Source: Variovorax jilinensis
GTDB taxonomy: Bacteria > Pseudomonadota > Gammaproteobacteria > Burkholderiales > Burkholderiaceae_C
Direction: 5' to 3'
Assembly (NCBI RefSeq): GCF_030316885.1
Contig: NZ_JASZYQ010000002.1
Coordinates: 132,001-196,000 of the forward strand
DNA: 64,000 bases
Positions 47,861 through 56,300 of this stretch are shown here, one piece after another. Position numbers and translations under genes: made by a program. The notes beneath the pieces were generated by a model. It had not been told where the DNA came from, made no database searches, and saw nothing but the letters and a program-made list of their open reading frames with translations. Each line of letters opens with the position of its first letter. Within the stretch, counting starts at the first letter, position 1.

Positions 47861-49143
47861 GCAACATCCTTATCGTCAACGGACGGGTGATCGACCCGGC
47901 CTCGAAACTCGACCGCCAGGCCGACATCGCGATCGCCGACGGCGTCGTGCAGGCCATCGGCGATGTCTCCGACGAATTCCGCGCCGAGCGCACGCTCGAT
48001 GCGCAGGGCTGCCTCGTGGTGCCCGGACTGGTGGATCTTGCGGCGCGGCTGCGCGAGCCCGGCTACGAGCACGAGGGCATGCTCGAGAGCGAGATGGCGG
48101 CGGCGGTGGCCGGTGGCGTCACCAGCCTGGTCTGCCCGCCCGATACCGATCCGGTGCTCGACGAGCCGGGCCTGGTCGAGATGCTCAAGTTCCGGGCCGA
48201 GAAGATGCAGCGCGCGCGCCTGTTCCCGCTCGGCGCGCTGACGCGCGGCCTGGCCGGCGAGGTGCTGACCGAGATGGCCGAGCTGACCGAGGCCGGCTGC
48301 ATCGGCTTTGGCCAGGCCGAGGTGCCGCTCGGCAACACGCAGGTGCTGCAGCGCGCGCTGCTCTATGCGAGCACCTTCGGCTACACGGTGTGGCTGCGTC
48401 CGCAGGAGCGCGATCTCGGCAAGGGCGTCGCGGCCAGCGGACCGCTGGCCACGCGGCTCGGGCTTTCGGGGGTGCCGGTGTCGGCCGAGACGATCGCGAT
48501 CTTCACGATCATCGAGCTGATGCGCAGCACCGGCGCGCGCGTCCACCTGTGCCGGCTGTCGAGCGCGGCCGGCGTGGCGCAGGTGCGCGCCGCCAAGGCC
48601 GAGGGCCTGCCGATCAGCTGCGACGTCAGCATCAATTCGCTGCACCTGGCCGACACCGACATCGGCTTCTTCGACAGCCGTGCGCGCCTGAATCCGCCGC
48701 TGCGCCAGCAGCGCGACCGCGATGCCCTGTCGGCCGGGCTGGCCGACGGCACCATCGACGCGCTGGTGTCCGACCACACGCCGGTCGAAGCCGATGCCAA
48801 GACGCTGCCCTTCGCCGAGAGCGAGCCGGGTGCCACCGGCCTGGAACTGCTGCTGCCGCTCGCGCTGCAGTGGGGCGAACAGAGCGGCGCCGGCCTGCTG
48901 CGCGCGATCGAGACCGTGAGCGCCGCGCCGGCCCGCCTGCTCGGTGCTGCCGGTGACGCCGCGGGCGCGGGCCGGCTGTCCGTGGGCGGCGCGGCCGACC
49001 TCTGCGTGGTCGATCCCGCGCACGAGTGGCAGGTGCTGCCCGAGAACCTCCGCAGCCAGGGCAAGCACACGCCGTTCAGCGGCTATGCGCTGCGCGGCCG
49101 GGCCCGCTTCACGCTGGTGGCGGGCCGCCCGGTTCACGGCTGA
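47857..49143 (+). CDS. pyrX: Dihydroorotase-like pseudoenzyme (PyrC'/PyrX)
   Basis: A 428-residue amidohydrolase-fold protein in the class I DHOase family that appears to be catalytically dead. Active DHOases carry DxHxHLREPG, but here the segment reads [10 protein letters not shown] (both His lost). The carboxylated Lys region is [11 protein letters not shown] (Lys lost). The later metal His positions are Leu/Arg ([17 protein letters not shown]), although NPPLR and SDHTP remain. In Pseudomonas an equivalent inactive subunit is needed to assemble aspartate carbamoyltransferase dodecamers. The ATGA overlap with pyrB supports this. A separate active pyrC should exist elsewhere in the genome. 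Confidence 0.9.
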   Translation: MSNILIVNGRVIDPASKLDRQADIAIADGVVQAIGDVSDEFRAERTLDAQGCLVVPGLVDLAARLREPGYEHEGMLESEMAAAVAGGVTSLVCPPDTDPVLDEPGLVEMLKFRAEKMQRARLFPLGALTRGLAGEVLTEMAELTEAGCIGFGQAEVPLGNTQVLQRALLYASTFGYTVWLRPQERDLGKGVAASGPLATRLGLSGVPVSAETIAIFTIIELMRSTGARVHLCRLSSAAGVAQVRAAKAEGLPISCDVSINSLHLADTDIGFFDSRARLNPPLRQQRDRDALSAGLADGTIDALVSDHTPVEADAKTLPFAESEPGATGLELLLPLALQWGEQSGAGLLRAIETVSAAPARLLGAAGDAAGAGRLSVGGAADLCVVDPAHEWQVLPENLRSQGKHTPFSGYALRGRARFTLVAGRPVHG

Positions 49144-49886
49144 TGCGCACGCTGGCGGCCTGCTGGAAGCTGCTGCGCGCGATCGCGCATGCGCTCTCCG
49201 GCTGGTGGACCATCCGTTTCCGCTTCCCGAGCCTGTCGCCGGCCGAGCGCGAGCGCTGCGTGCAGGCATGGGCCGAACGCATGCTCAACCTGATCGGCGT
49301 GCGACTCACGGTGCTGGGCACGCCGCCCGCGCACGGTCCGGTGCTGCTGGTGTGCAACCACCTTTCCTGGCTCGACATCCTGGCGATCCACGCGGCGCGT
49401 CACGTGCGGTTCGTGTCCAAGGCGGGCGTCGCGCACTGGCCCGTGATCGGCGCGCTGGCGACCGGCGCCGGCACGCTGTACATCGAGCGCGAACGGCGGC
49501 GCGATGCGATGCGCGTGGTGCATCACATGGCCGAGGCGCTGCGCGCGGGCGACGTGGTCGCGGTCTTCCCGGAAGGCACGACCGGTGACGGCCACGGCTT
49601 GCTGCCCTTCCATGCCAACCTGCTGCAGGCCGCCATCTCCGCCGGTGCGCCGGTGCAGCCGGCCGCGCTGCGCTTCGCCGATGCCGCCACCGGCGAGACC
49701 AGCTTCGCGCCCAGCTACGTGGGCGACGACAGCCTGGCGAGCTCGCTGTGGAAGACGCTGAAGGCGCCGCCGCTGCTGGCGATCGTGCGCTATGGCGAAG
49801 CGCAGAACTCGATCGGCCGCGAGCGGCGGGCGTGGGCCCACGGCCTGCACGCCGACATCCAGGCTCTGCGCGCGCAGCTCAGGTAG
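49143..49886 (+). CDS. 1-acyl-sn-glycerol-3-phosphate acyltransferase family (PlsC-like)
   Basis: A 247-residue membrane-associated acyltransferase. The catalytic NHLSWLD (H-x4-D) and substrate motif FPEGTTGDG are present; an N-terminal hydrophobic segment anchors it. It could make phosphatidate or acylate another lysolipid. It is coupled to the pyrX stop by a one-base overlap (TGATG), so it is read with the pyrimidine genes though unrelated in pathway. Confidence 0.88.
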   Translation: MRTLAACWKLLRAIAHALSGWWTIRFRFPSLSPAERERCVQAWAERMLNLIGVRLTVLGTPPAHGPVLLVCNHLSWLDILAIHAARHVRFVSKAGVAHWPVIGALATGAGTLYIERERRRDAMRVVHHMAEALRAGDVVAVFPEGTTGDGHGLLPFHANLLQAAISAGAPVQPAALRFADAATGETSFAPSYVGDDSLASSLWKTLKAPPLLAIVRYGEAQNSIGRERRAWAHGLHADIQALRAQLR

Positions 49887-49928
49887 CCATTGCTGCGCTG
49901 AGTCCGACCCGGTACCAAGGTGCCCCCC

Positions 49929-49958
49929 AAAAAAAGACAGCGCCCCGGGGGGCGCTGT
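49929..49958 (-). terminator. Intrinsic terminator for the minus-strand small peptide gene
   Basis: A 10-bp stem, ACAGCGCCCC (49937-49946) with GGGGCGCTGT (49949-49958), lies next to a run of A on the plus strand (49929-49935). On the minus strand this is a GC stem followed by seven T, a classic intrinsic terminator. It lies 51 bases beyond the 25-residue gene's stop. Confidence 0.8.
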
Positions 49959-50008
49959 GCAACGGCGCCAGGGGCGCCGGGAGGAGGAAACCGAGTGTCT
50001 GCTTCGTG

Positions 50009-50086
50009 TCAGAGAATCCCGAACACCTTCAGCCCGATGATGACGACCAGCGGCACGCCGCAGAGCCAGAGGATGATGCTTTTCAT
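50009..50086 (-). CDS. 25-residue single-pass membrane peptide
   Basis: The frame MKSIILWLCGVPLVVIIGLK-VFGIL is one hydrophobic helix with a single Lys at each end region. A GGAGA ribosome site lies 6 bases before the ATG, and an intrinsic terminator follows downstream on the same strand. I recall similar very short IILWLxGVP proteins in other proteobacteria, but their function is unknown. Its own signals argue that it is expressed. Confidence 0.65.
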   Translation of the reverse strand: MKSIILWLCGVPLVVIIGLKVFGIL

Positions 50087-50151
50087 GAGGGTCTCCGGTG
50101 AAGTGATGAGTTCACGATAGGGAAGACCCGGCGCGGCGGCTGCCGGCCAAT

Positions 50152-50176
50152 GCAAGGGACCTTCGTGGGTCCTTGC
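50152..50176 (-). terminator. Hairpin directly after the NadM/Nudix stop
   Basis: GCAAGGGACC and GGTCCTTGC arms pair with one bulged G. The stem begins at the base after the stop codon on the minus strand. No T-run follows, so it may be a weak terminator or 3'-end stabiliser. Confidence 0.4.
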
Positions 50177-51277
50177 CTACAGCGGTGGACGGTCGAGCAG
50201 GCCGAGGTAGTGGTCGAGCATCTGGAAATGGTCGTCGATGAATCGGTCCTCGCGCGCCGCCACCTCGGCGATCGGCACCCATTCGGCGGCCAGCGCATCG
50301 TCGTCGGCGCGCAGCGCCGGCAGCGGGCGTTGCCCGAGGTCGAAGAAGTGGCCGTGCGTGATGGTGCGTCCGCGCTGGCTGCGGTCGGGGCGGTCGAAGA
50401 CGTCGCTGGCGCGCAGGCAGGCGCGCAAGGTCGCGGCCGGCAGGTCCAGGTGGGTTTCTTCCTCGAGCTCCCGCAGGGCCGCCTGCCGCGTGGTTTCGCG
50501 CTGGTCGAGGAAGCCGCCCGGCACCGCGAGCATGCCTCTGCCGGGCGCCTGCCCGCGCGTGATCAGCAGCACGTGGTCGCTGCACTTCACGATGCAGTCG
50601 ACGGTCACCAGCACCGGCGGGTAGGGCGCGTCCTTCCAGGTCGCCTGGTAGTCGCGCATGAGCTCGGCCTCGCGCGCCAGCTCGGCGAACTGCGGCCGAC
50701 TGCTCCAGCTGCGCAGCAGCGCGATGCTCGACGCCGGCATCTCCGCCGAGAGCGCGTGCAGCGCGGCCTCGGGCGCAGCGAACCAGGCATCGCGCATCTC
50801 GCTGGCGCGCCGCACCGGCACCTCCGGCAGGCGGTAAGGCGTCCATTCCGGAAAGGCCTCGAGGTAGTCGCGCGTGGCGTCGCGCAACTGGCCGACCAGG
50901 GCGACCGAATTCGCCGCAGCGCCGGGCCCGGCGGGCGGCAGCCTCTGCGTCGCTGCCCGGCGTACCTCGGCCAGCCAGCGGGCTTCGTCGAAGTGGTCGC
51001 GCAGCGGCTCGAATGCGACCCGGGCGCGATCGGCAGCGGGCAGGGCCGTGCGGATGGCATCCGCGCGTTCCTGCCAGTCGAAGGGATGCCTCGGCGTCCG
51101 CGCGGTGAAGGCCGAGCCGATCAGCACCAGCACCCGGGTGCCGACCTCGAGCGCCTTGCGGACGACCGACAGGTGTCCATCGTGAAAAGGCTGGAAGCGG
51201 CCGATGACGATCGCGAGCTCATGCGGAGCGGTCGACGGGGGCAAGGTGTATGTAATTCGAGACTCCAGGGGCTCCAT
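50177..51277 (-). CDS. nadM: Bifunctional NMN adenylyltransferase/Nudix hydrolase
   Basis: A 366-residue fusion. The N-terminal nucleotidyltransferase (about 18-190) has the GRFQPFHDGH substrate motif and a SEMRDAWF element in the place of the usual ISSTxxR. The C-terminal Nudix domain (about 210-350) has the box GGFLDQRETTRQAALRELEEE. Known relatives (Synechocystis slr0787, Francisella NadM) make NAD from NMN and hydrolyse ADP-ribose. The first 17 residues are not conserved. It is a single gene, followed by a hairpin. Confidence 0.9.
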   Translation of the reverse strand: MEPLESRITYTLPPSTAPHELAIVIGRFQPFHDGHLSVVRKALEVGTRVLVLIGSAFTARTPRHPFDWQERADAIRTALPAADRARVAFEPLRDHFDEARWLAEVRRAATQRLPPAGPGAAANSVALVGQLRDATRDYLEAFPEWTPYRLPEVPVRRASEMRDAWFAAPEAALHALSAEMPASSIALLRSWSSRPQFAELAREAELMRDYQATWKDAPYPPVLVTVDCIVKCSDHVLLITRGQAPGRGMLAVPGGFLDQRETTRQAALRELEEETHLDLPAATLRACLRASDVFDRPDRSQRGRTITHGHFFDLGQRPLPALRADDDALAAEWVPIAEVAAREDRFIDDHFQMLDHYLGLLDRPPL

Positions 51278-51383
51278 CGGATCGATTGTGGGTCGGATTC
51301 AGGACCATTCGGCTTATGCTGACGGACGGATCTCTCGCGCGAGCGGGGGAATCCCGTCTTATTCCCACCTTTGAGGAAAACCA

Positions 51384-51692
51384 ATGAACAAGATTCTCGC
51401 CATCCTGATTGCCAGTCTTTTCGCCGCCGGTGCCTACGCGCAAGCGCCCAAGGGAGGCTCTTCGGAGGGCTCCGTCATCACGAACAGCAAGTCGCAGGAC
51501 CGGGCCCAGGACCGCGTCGATGCACGCCCCCAGGGCAAGGTCAAGGCAGCAGGCGGCGACACCCTGAACACCCCCGAAGGCGGCGCCATCGGCACCGGCA
51601 AGTCGGCAGCGGCCGGCCAGGCACGCGAAGCCAAGCGCAACGAAAAGCGCCCGAATCGCAAGGCAGCCCCGCAAGGCGGCACGCCGCAGTAA
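51384..51692 (+). CDS. Small secreted basic protein of unknown function
   Basis: A 102-residue protein with a signal peptide (MNKILAILIASLFAAGAYAQ). The mature part is low complexity: rich in Lys, Arg, Gly and Ala with no Cys, ending RKAAPQGGTPQ. It is probably disordered. A GAGGAAAA ribosome site precedes the ATG and an intrinsic terminator follows 38 bases after the stop, so it is likely a monocistronic, well-expressed gene. Similar proteins occur in Comamonadaceae without a known role. Confidence 0.7.
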   Translation: MNKILAILIASLFAAGAYAQAPKGGSSEGSVITNSKSQDRAQDRVDARPQGKVKAAGGDTLNTPEGGAIGTGKSAAAGQAREAKRNEKRPNRKAAPQGGTPQ

Positions 51693-51729
51693 TCGATGCT
51701 GCCGGCGCCCACGGGCGCTGCGGCCGATC

Positions 51730-51754
51730 AAGCCGCCTTCGGGGCGGCTTTTTC
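51730..51754 (+). terminator. Intrinsic terminator after the small secreted protein
   Basis: An 8-bp stem, AAGCCGCC (51730-51737) with GGCGGCTT (51743-51750), a 5-base TTCGG loop and a short T-run (five T from 51749). It ends 28 bases before the LuxR-type gene. Confidence 0.8.
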
Positions 51755-51781
51755 ATTTGCCCATTCGACACGCGCGTCCCG

Positions 51782-52762
51782 ATGGCCCCTTCGCACCTGA
51801 GCGACTTCGGCGAGCTGCTGCTGCGCCTGTACCGGCTGTCGCGCGAGCAGCCGCTGCACCTGTTCCAGGACCAGGCGCTGAACCTGGTCAAGCCGATCGT
51901 GTTCTTCGATTCGGCGATGTGGGGCACGGCAGCCACGGCGCCACCGGGCGGCATCGACGTCCACACGCTGCATCTGCACGAGAAATCGCCGCAGATGATG
52001 ATCGACTACGAGGAGTTCAAGCATCTGGACACGGCCGCGGCCAGCCTGTTCGGCATGCCGCGCGGCACGCGCGCCTTCAACACCGCGACATGGTGGGGCG
52101 ATCAGCGGGGCCGGCCGTTTCGCGACTTCGTCCAGCGCTACGAGCAGAACAACATGCTCATCACGATGGCCAACGACACCTCGGCCCGCTTCATGGAGTG
52201 GATCTCGCTGTTCCGGGCCGATGCCGAGCGGCAGAACACGCCGGCCGAGACCGAGCTCGTGGCCCTGCTGTCACCGCATCTCATGCAGGCCCTGGCGCTG
52301 AACCGCGTGATGCACCTCGATCGCCTGATGCCCGCCGACCGCGTCGGGCGCGGCGCCGCGATGGGCGACCTGATGGGCGTGCTCTACCACGCCGACCCCG
52401 GCTTCGAGCGCCTGCTTCGCGAGGAGTGGCACGATTGGCCGGGCCGTGCGCTGCCGCCGGAGGTGCTCGATCATTTCCTGCGCGGGCACGGCCGCTTCGT
52501 GGGCCGCAAGCTGGTGCTTGCGCACGGCACCGAGCACGGGCTGCTGTTTCTCGCGGCGCGGCCCCGGGCTCCAGCCGACGAGCTCAGTCCGCGTGAACGC
52601 ATGGTGGCGCAGCAGCTGGCCCGCGGTCTCACGTACAAGCAGATCGCGCAGGAGCTGGACCGTTCGCCGGCCACGGTCCGCAACCAGATCCGGTCGATCT
52701 ACGAAAAGCTGTCGGTGACCAACGTGGCCGAGCTGGTCGAGGCCTTGCGGCAGGCGGACTGA
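51782..52762 (+). CDS. LuxR-family transcriptional regulator
   Basis: A 326-residue protein with a C-terminal LuxR/FixJ helix-turn-helix (about 258-322: LSPRERMVAQQLARGLTYKQIAQELDR, then VRNQIRSIYEKL). The N-terminal 250 residues match no sensor domain I can name; they lack a receiver Asp and the autoinducer-domain signature. No synthase gene is near. It begins 28 bases after a terminator, so it must have its own promoter within or before it. Confidence 0.83.
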   Translation: MAPSHLSDFGELLLRLYRLSREQPLHLFQDQALNLVKPIVFFDSAMWGTAATAPPGGIDVHTLHLHEKSPQMMIDYEEFKHLDTAAASLFGMPRGTRAFNTATWWGDQRGRPFRDFVQRYEQNNMLITMANDTSARFMEWISLFRADAERQNTPAETELVALLSPHLMQALALNRVMHLDRLMPADRVGRGAAMGDLMGVLYHADPGFERLLREEWHDWPGRALPPEVLDHFLRGHGRFVGRKLVLAHGTEHGLLFLAARPRAPADELSPRERMVAQQLARGLTYKQIAQELDRSPATVRNQIRSIYEKLSVTNVAELVEALRQAD

Positions 52763-52777
52763 ACGCGCCGGCGCAGC

Positions 52778-53203
52778 TCAGTTGCAGGCATAGCGCCTGT
52801 CGGCGCCGCGCACGCAGTAGGAGCCGTCCGCGCCCTGCAGGTTGCCGCCGTCGACGTAGGTGTAGCGCAGGTTGTTGGCGCTGCCGAAGCAGCCCGTACG
52901 GTCGCAGCGCACGAAGGGACCCGGTGGCTGGCGTCGCGGTGCGTCGTCGAGCGTGGACGGCGCGGACAGCGGCGCCTGGCCCGGCGCTTCCCCGCAGGCA
53001 GACCTGACGGCGCGTGCCGCGCTCTCCATGGCCTGCCGGTCGCGCACCGGAGCGCCGTTGAGCGCGTTGAAATCCTGGCTCGCCTGGGCACAGTCCTGGG
53101 CCCGGACCTCGGCGGCAACGAGCAGCGCCGAAATGCACAAGGCTGCTGCGCCGAGCCTCGTTGCGAGGCGGCGAGCCGGTCCCGGGCGCTGGTGCGAGGT
53201 CAT
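52778..53203 (-). CDS. Secreted cysteine-containing protein of unknown function
   Basis: A 141-residue exported protein with a signal peptide ending near VRAQ (about 35). Six cysteines follow (DCAQ, SACG, RCDRTGC, SYCV, YACN), so up to three disulfides are possible. The C-terminal half (VRCDRTGCFGSANNLRYTYVDGGNLQGADGSYC) is the most conserved-looking part. It converges on the LuxR gene with 15 bases between. Function unknown. Confidence 0.65.
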   Translation of the reverse strand: MTSHQRPGPARRLATRLGAAALCISALLVAAEVRAQDCAQASQDFNALNGAPVRDRQAMESAARAVRSACGEAPGQAPLSAPSTLDDAPRRQPPGPFVRCDRTGCFGSANNLRYTYVDGGNLQGADGSYCVRGADRRYACN

Positions 53204-53254
53204 CGTGGGAGGCTTCCGAGGGATCGATCGGGCGACGCCTGCGCTCGGCGTTGC

Positions 53255-53329
53255 TGGTGCCTTCGACAGGAATCGAACCTGTATCTGAGTCTTAGGAGGA
53301 CCCCGTTCTATCCATTGAACTACGAAGAC
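53255..53329 (-). tRNA. tRNA-Arg (anticodon CCT)
   Basis: A 75-nt tRNA with CCA encoded. The acceptor GTCTTCG pairs with CGAAGGC (one T-G pair). The D arm is GTTC/GAAC, the anticodon stem is GGGTC/GACTC with loop CTCCTAA (anticodon CCT), and the T loop is TTCGATT. It decodes AGG, a rare codon in this GC-rich genome. Confidence 0.93.
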
Positions 53330-53379
53330 GAGAGGGACCGAACTTTACCAGTTCGATCCGCCTCTCCGATCCCGGCCGT

Positions 53380-56300
53380 CTAGTCGAACTGCAGCGTGTA
53401 GATCAGGTCGATCGCGCTCTGCTGGCCGGCCTGGGCACGCAGCGTCAGCCGTCGCGTGAGGTCGTAGAAGATGAAGAAGGTGCCGAGCGTGCCGCCCAGG
53501 CTGGCTTCGTAGGTGATGTAGAAGTCGCGCGCCACGCGCTTGCCGACGGTGACGGTCGACTCGCGCACGTCGCCGCCGGTGCCCGGCCCCTTGAAGCCGA
53601 TCTCGTCGAGGCCGAAGCGGCTCGCGAGTCCGCCGCCCGAACCGCCCATGCCACCGAGCAGTGCCAGCGCAGCCTGCTGCAGCAGCACCGATTCGCCGCC
53701 GCTGGTGGCCGAGGCGCGGCCAAGCACGAGCCAGGTCAGCGTCTCCTGGTCCGACAGCGCGGGCTCGGAATAAAGCCGCACGCGCGGCGACTGCGCGGTG
53801 CCCGTGATCTGCACCCCCACGCGCTGCGAGAGGTTCGGCCGGATCGCGAGGATGTCGAGTTGCGGGTTGTCGAAGGGCCCGTTGAAGCGCGCCACGCCGG
53901 TCTCGATGGTGAGCTGCTGCCCGTAGGCGCGGTACTGGCCGTTGACCGTGCGCACCTCGCCCGTGATGCGCGGCGGCGCATCGAGCGCCTTGCTGCTGAT
54001 CGCGAGCTTGCCCGCGAGCCGGGTCGTGATGCCGCGGCCCTGCACCGCGAAATCGGTGCCGAGATCGAAGTCCACCGCGATGTCGGGCGGCTTCGCGGTC
54101 TGGGCGCGTCCGACCTCGGCCTGGTTCAGCGCCGTGCGCCGCGCTGCCTCCTCGGCCGCCTGGCGATCGATCGCCGCCGAGCGCACCACCACGTCGCTGC
54201 CCAGGCTCGGCGCGGTCTCGTCGGGCAGGATGATCACGGCGCGGTCGGTCTTGAGATCGCCGCGCAGGCTGAACTGCCCGTTGTCGAGACGCGCCTGCAG
54301 GTCGCCCGAGAGCGTGAGCTGGCGGTCGGCGCGCACCAGCACGCGCAGCGCGCGCAATTGGGCCTGCATCGACATGCGGATGCCGCTGCCGGCGGCTGCG
54401 CCCGCGGGCGTGGCGCCCCAGGAGAGTTCGCCGCGGCCGTCGAGCGACCCGCCGCCCCGCGCGGCCTCGCTGGAGGCGGTGCTGAGGTTGCCGCTCTGGC
54501 CCGGGATGCGCGTCTGCGCGCCGGCGCCGCCCTTGAGCGTGAATTCGGTGACCTCGACCCGGTTGCCCGACAGCGTGGCGCGCAGCCGGCCGTCGCGCAG
54601 GTCCAGGCCTTCGACCAGTGCGCGCAGCGCGAGCTGGTCGGCCGCCAGCGTGCCGTTCCAGCGCGGCTCGTCGCGGCTGCCCGAGAGCGTGGCGTTGGCC
54701 TCGAGCGTGCCGGCCATGCGCCAGCCCGGCGGCGCGAGGATCGACCAGACGCCGAGGTTCGGCATCCGCGCCGAGACGCGTCCCGACAGCGGCGCGTCCC
54801 CCGCCCATTGCCAGCCGCCCTGGCGCTGCTGCACGCGGGTGCCGGCCTCGATGCGGATCTCGCCGGCGCGCTCGCTGTCCCAAGCGAGGTTGGCGCGCAC
54901 CGAGTCGCCCTCGGCGTCGAGCGTGAGTTCGGCGCGCTTCAAGCCGGCCGGCGTGGCAGTGCCCGGCCCGGCAGCGTCCATGGTGCGTTCGCTCGCGGTG
55001 CCTGTGCCGTGGCTGCGGATGCGCGTGACCAGCGCCGCCTCGCCGGCCTGCACGCGCAGGTCGCCGCTCTCGCGCACCAGCCGCGCCTTGGCGCGCAGCG
55101 TGTCGCCGGCATCGACATCCCATTCGCCGTTGAACAGCAGGTCGCCGCTGAAGCCGGCCTTGGCCATGGCGTCGCCGCCGCCCAGGACCTCGGCCCAGGC
55201 CATCGGCAGGCCCTGCAGGCGGCCCTTGGAAGTGAGCCGGTAGGCGCGCTGTGCCTCGGTGCCGCTGCGGATGTAGCGCAGCGGCTGCCAGTCGATCTTG
55301 ACGCTGCCGGGCGCCGGGCCGCGCAAGGTGGCACTCGCCGCCGAGGCATCGACCTCGAGCCGGGGGGCGCTGCCGGCCGTCGTGCGCACCTTGGCGCTGA
55401 CCGGGCTGGCGAGGGTCAGGACCCAGGGCTTGGCCTCGGCCTGCGTGGTGTCGAGCAGGCTGGCCTCGAGGCTCGCGAGCGCCAGGTTCCACTGGTTCAG
55501 GCGCTCGATGCCGCCACTGGCGCGCGTGTCCAGCGTGATCTTGCGGCCCTGGACCAGCGCCTCGCCCTTGAGGCTCAGCGTCGCCTGGACCAGGCTGCCC
55601 GCGAGTTCGGCGCGCACCCCGGTCAGCAGAATCGGCGCGGCCGTGGCGCCGGCTGCGGCTGCCGGCTTGATTTCGAGCTTCGGCACCGTGAGGGTGGCTT
55701 GCAACGTGGTCTCGGCGCCGCCGCGCGGCGCTGGCCCGCCGGTCTCCTGCAACCGCCGCTGGACGGCCTGCCAGCCGCCGCGCCAGCTGGCGTCGAGCCG
55801 CGCGTTTCCTTGCAGCGTCGTGCCCGCGAAGGCCGAGTCGAGCCCGGGCAGGCCCTCGACCCAGCGCTGCAGCGCGGCCGCGTCCTCGACGCGGGCCTGG
55901 AGGTCGCCGCTGCCGCTGGCCGGCGCGATGCGGCCGTCGACCAGCGCGCTGCCTCCGGGCATGACGAGGTTGAGCCGGCCGCTCGCGGCCTGCTCGTCGA
56001 CCTGCAGCTGCAGTCGCCCGTCGACGCTGGCACCCTGGGCCTCGACGCGCAGGCTGCGCAGGTCGAGCACGCGGCCCTGCCACTGGCCCTTGGCGAGTGC
56101 GCGCTCGAGCCGCAGCCCCTGCAGGTCGCCGCGGGCGCCGACACCGCCCGCGGCCTGCAGCGCGATGTCGAACTGGATCGCGTCGCCGGCCTGCGAGGCC
56201 TGCGAAGCCTGGATACGGCCGCTCACGGGCGCGCCGGCCAGCTGCGTGTGCAGTGCACCGGGCTTGACGTTGCGCACCGTGGCGTCGACCTTCCACGGCG

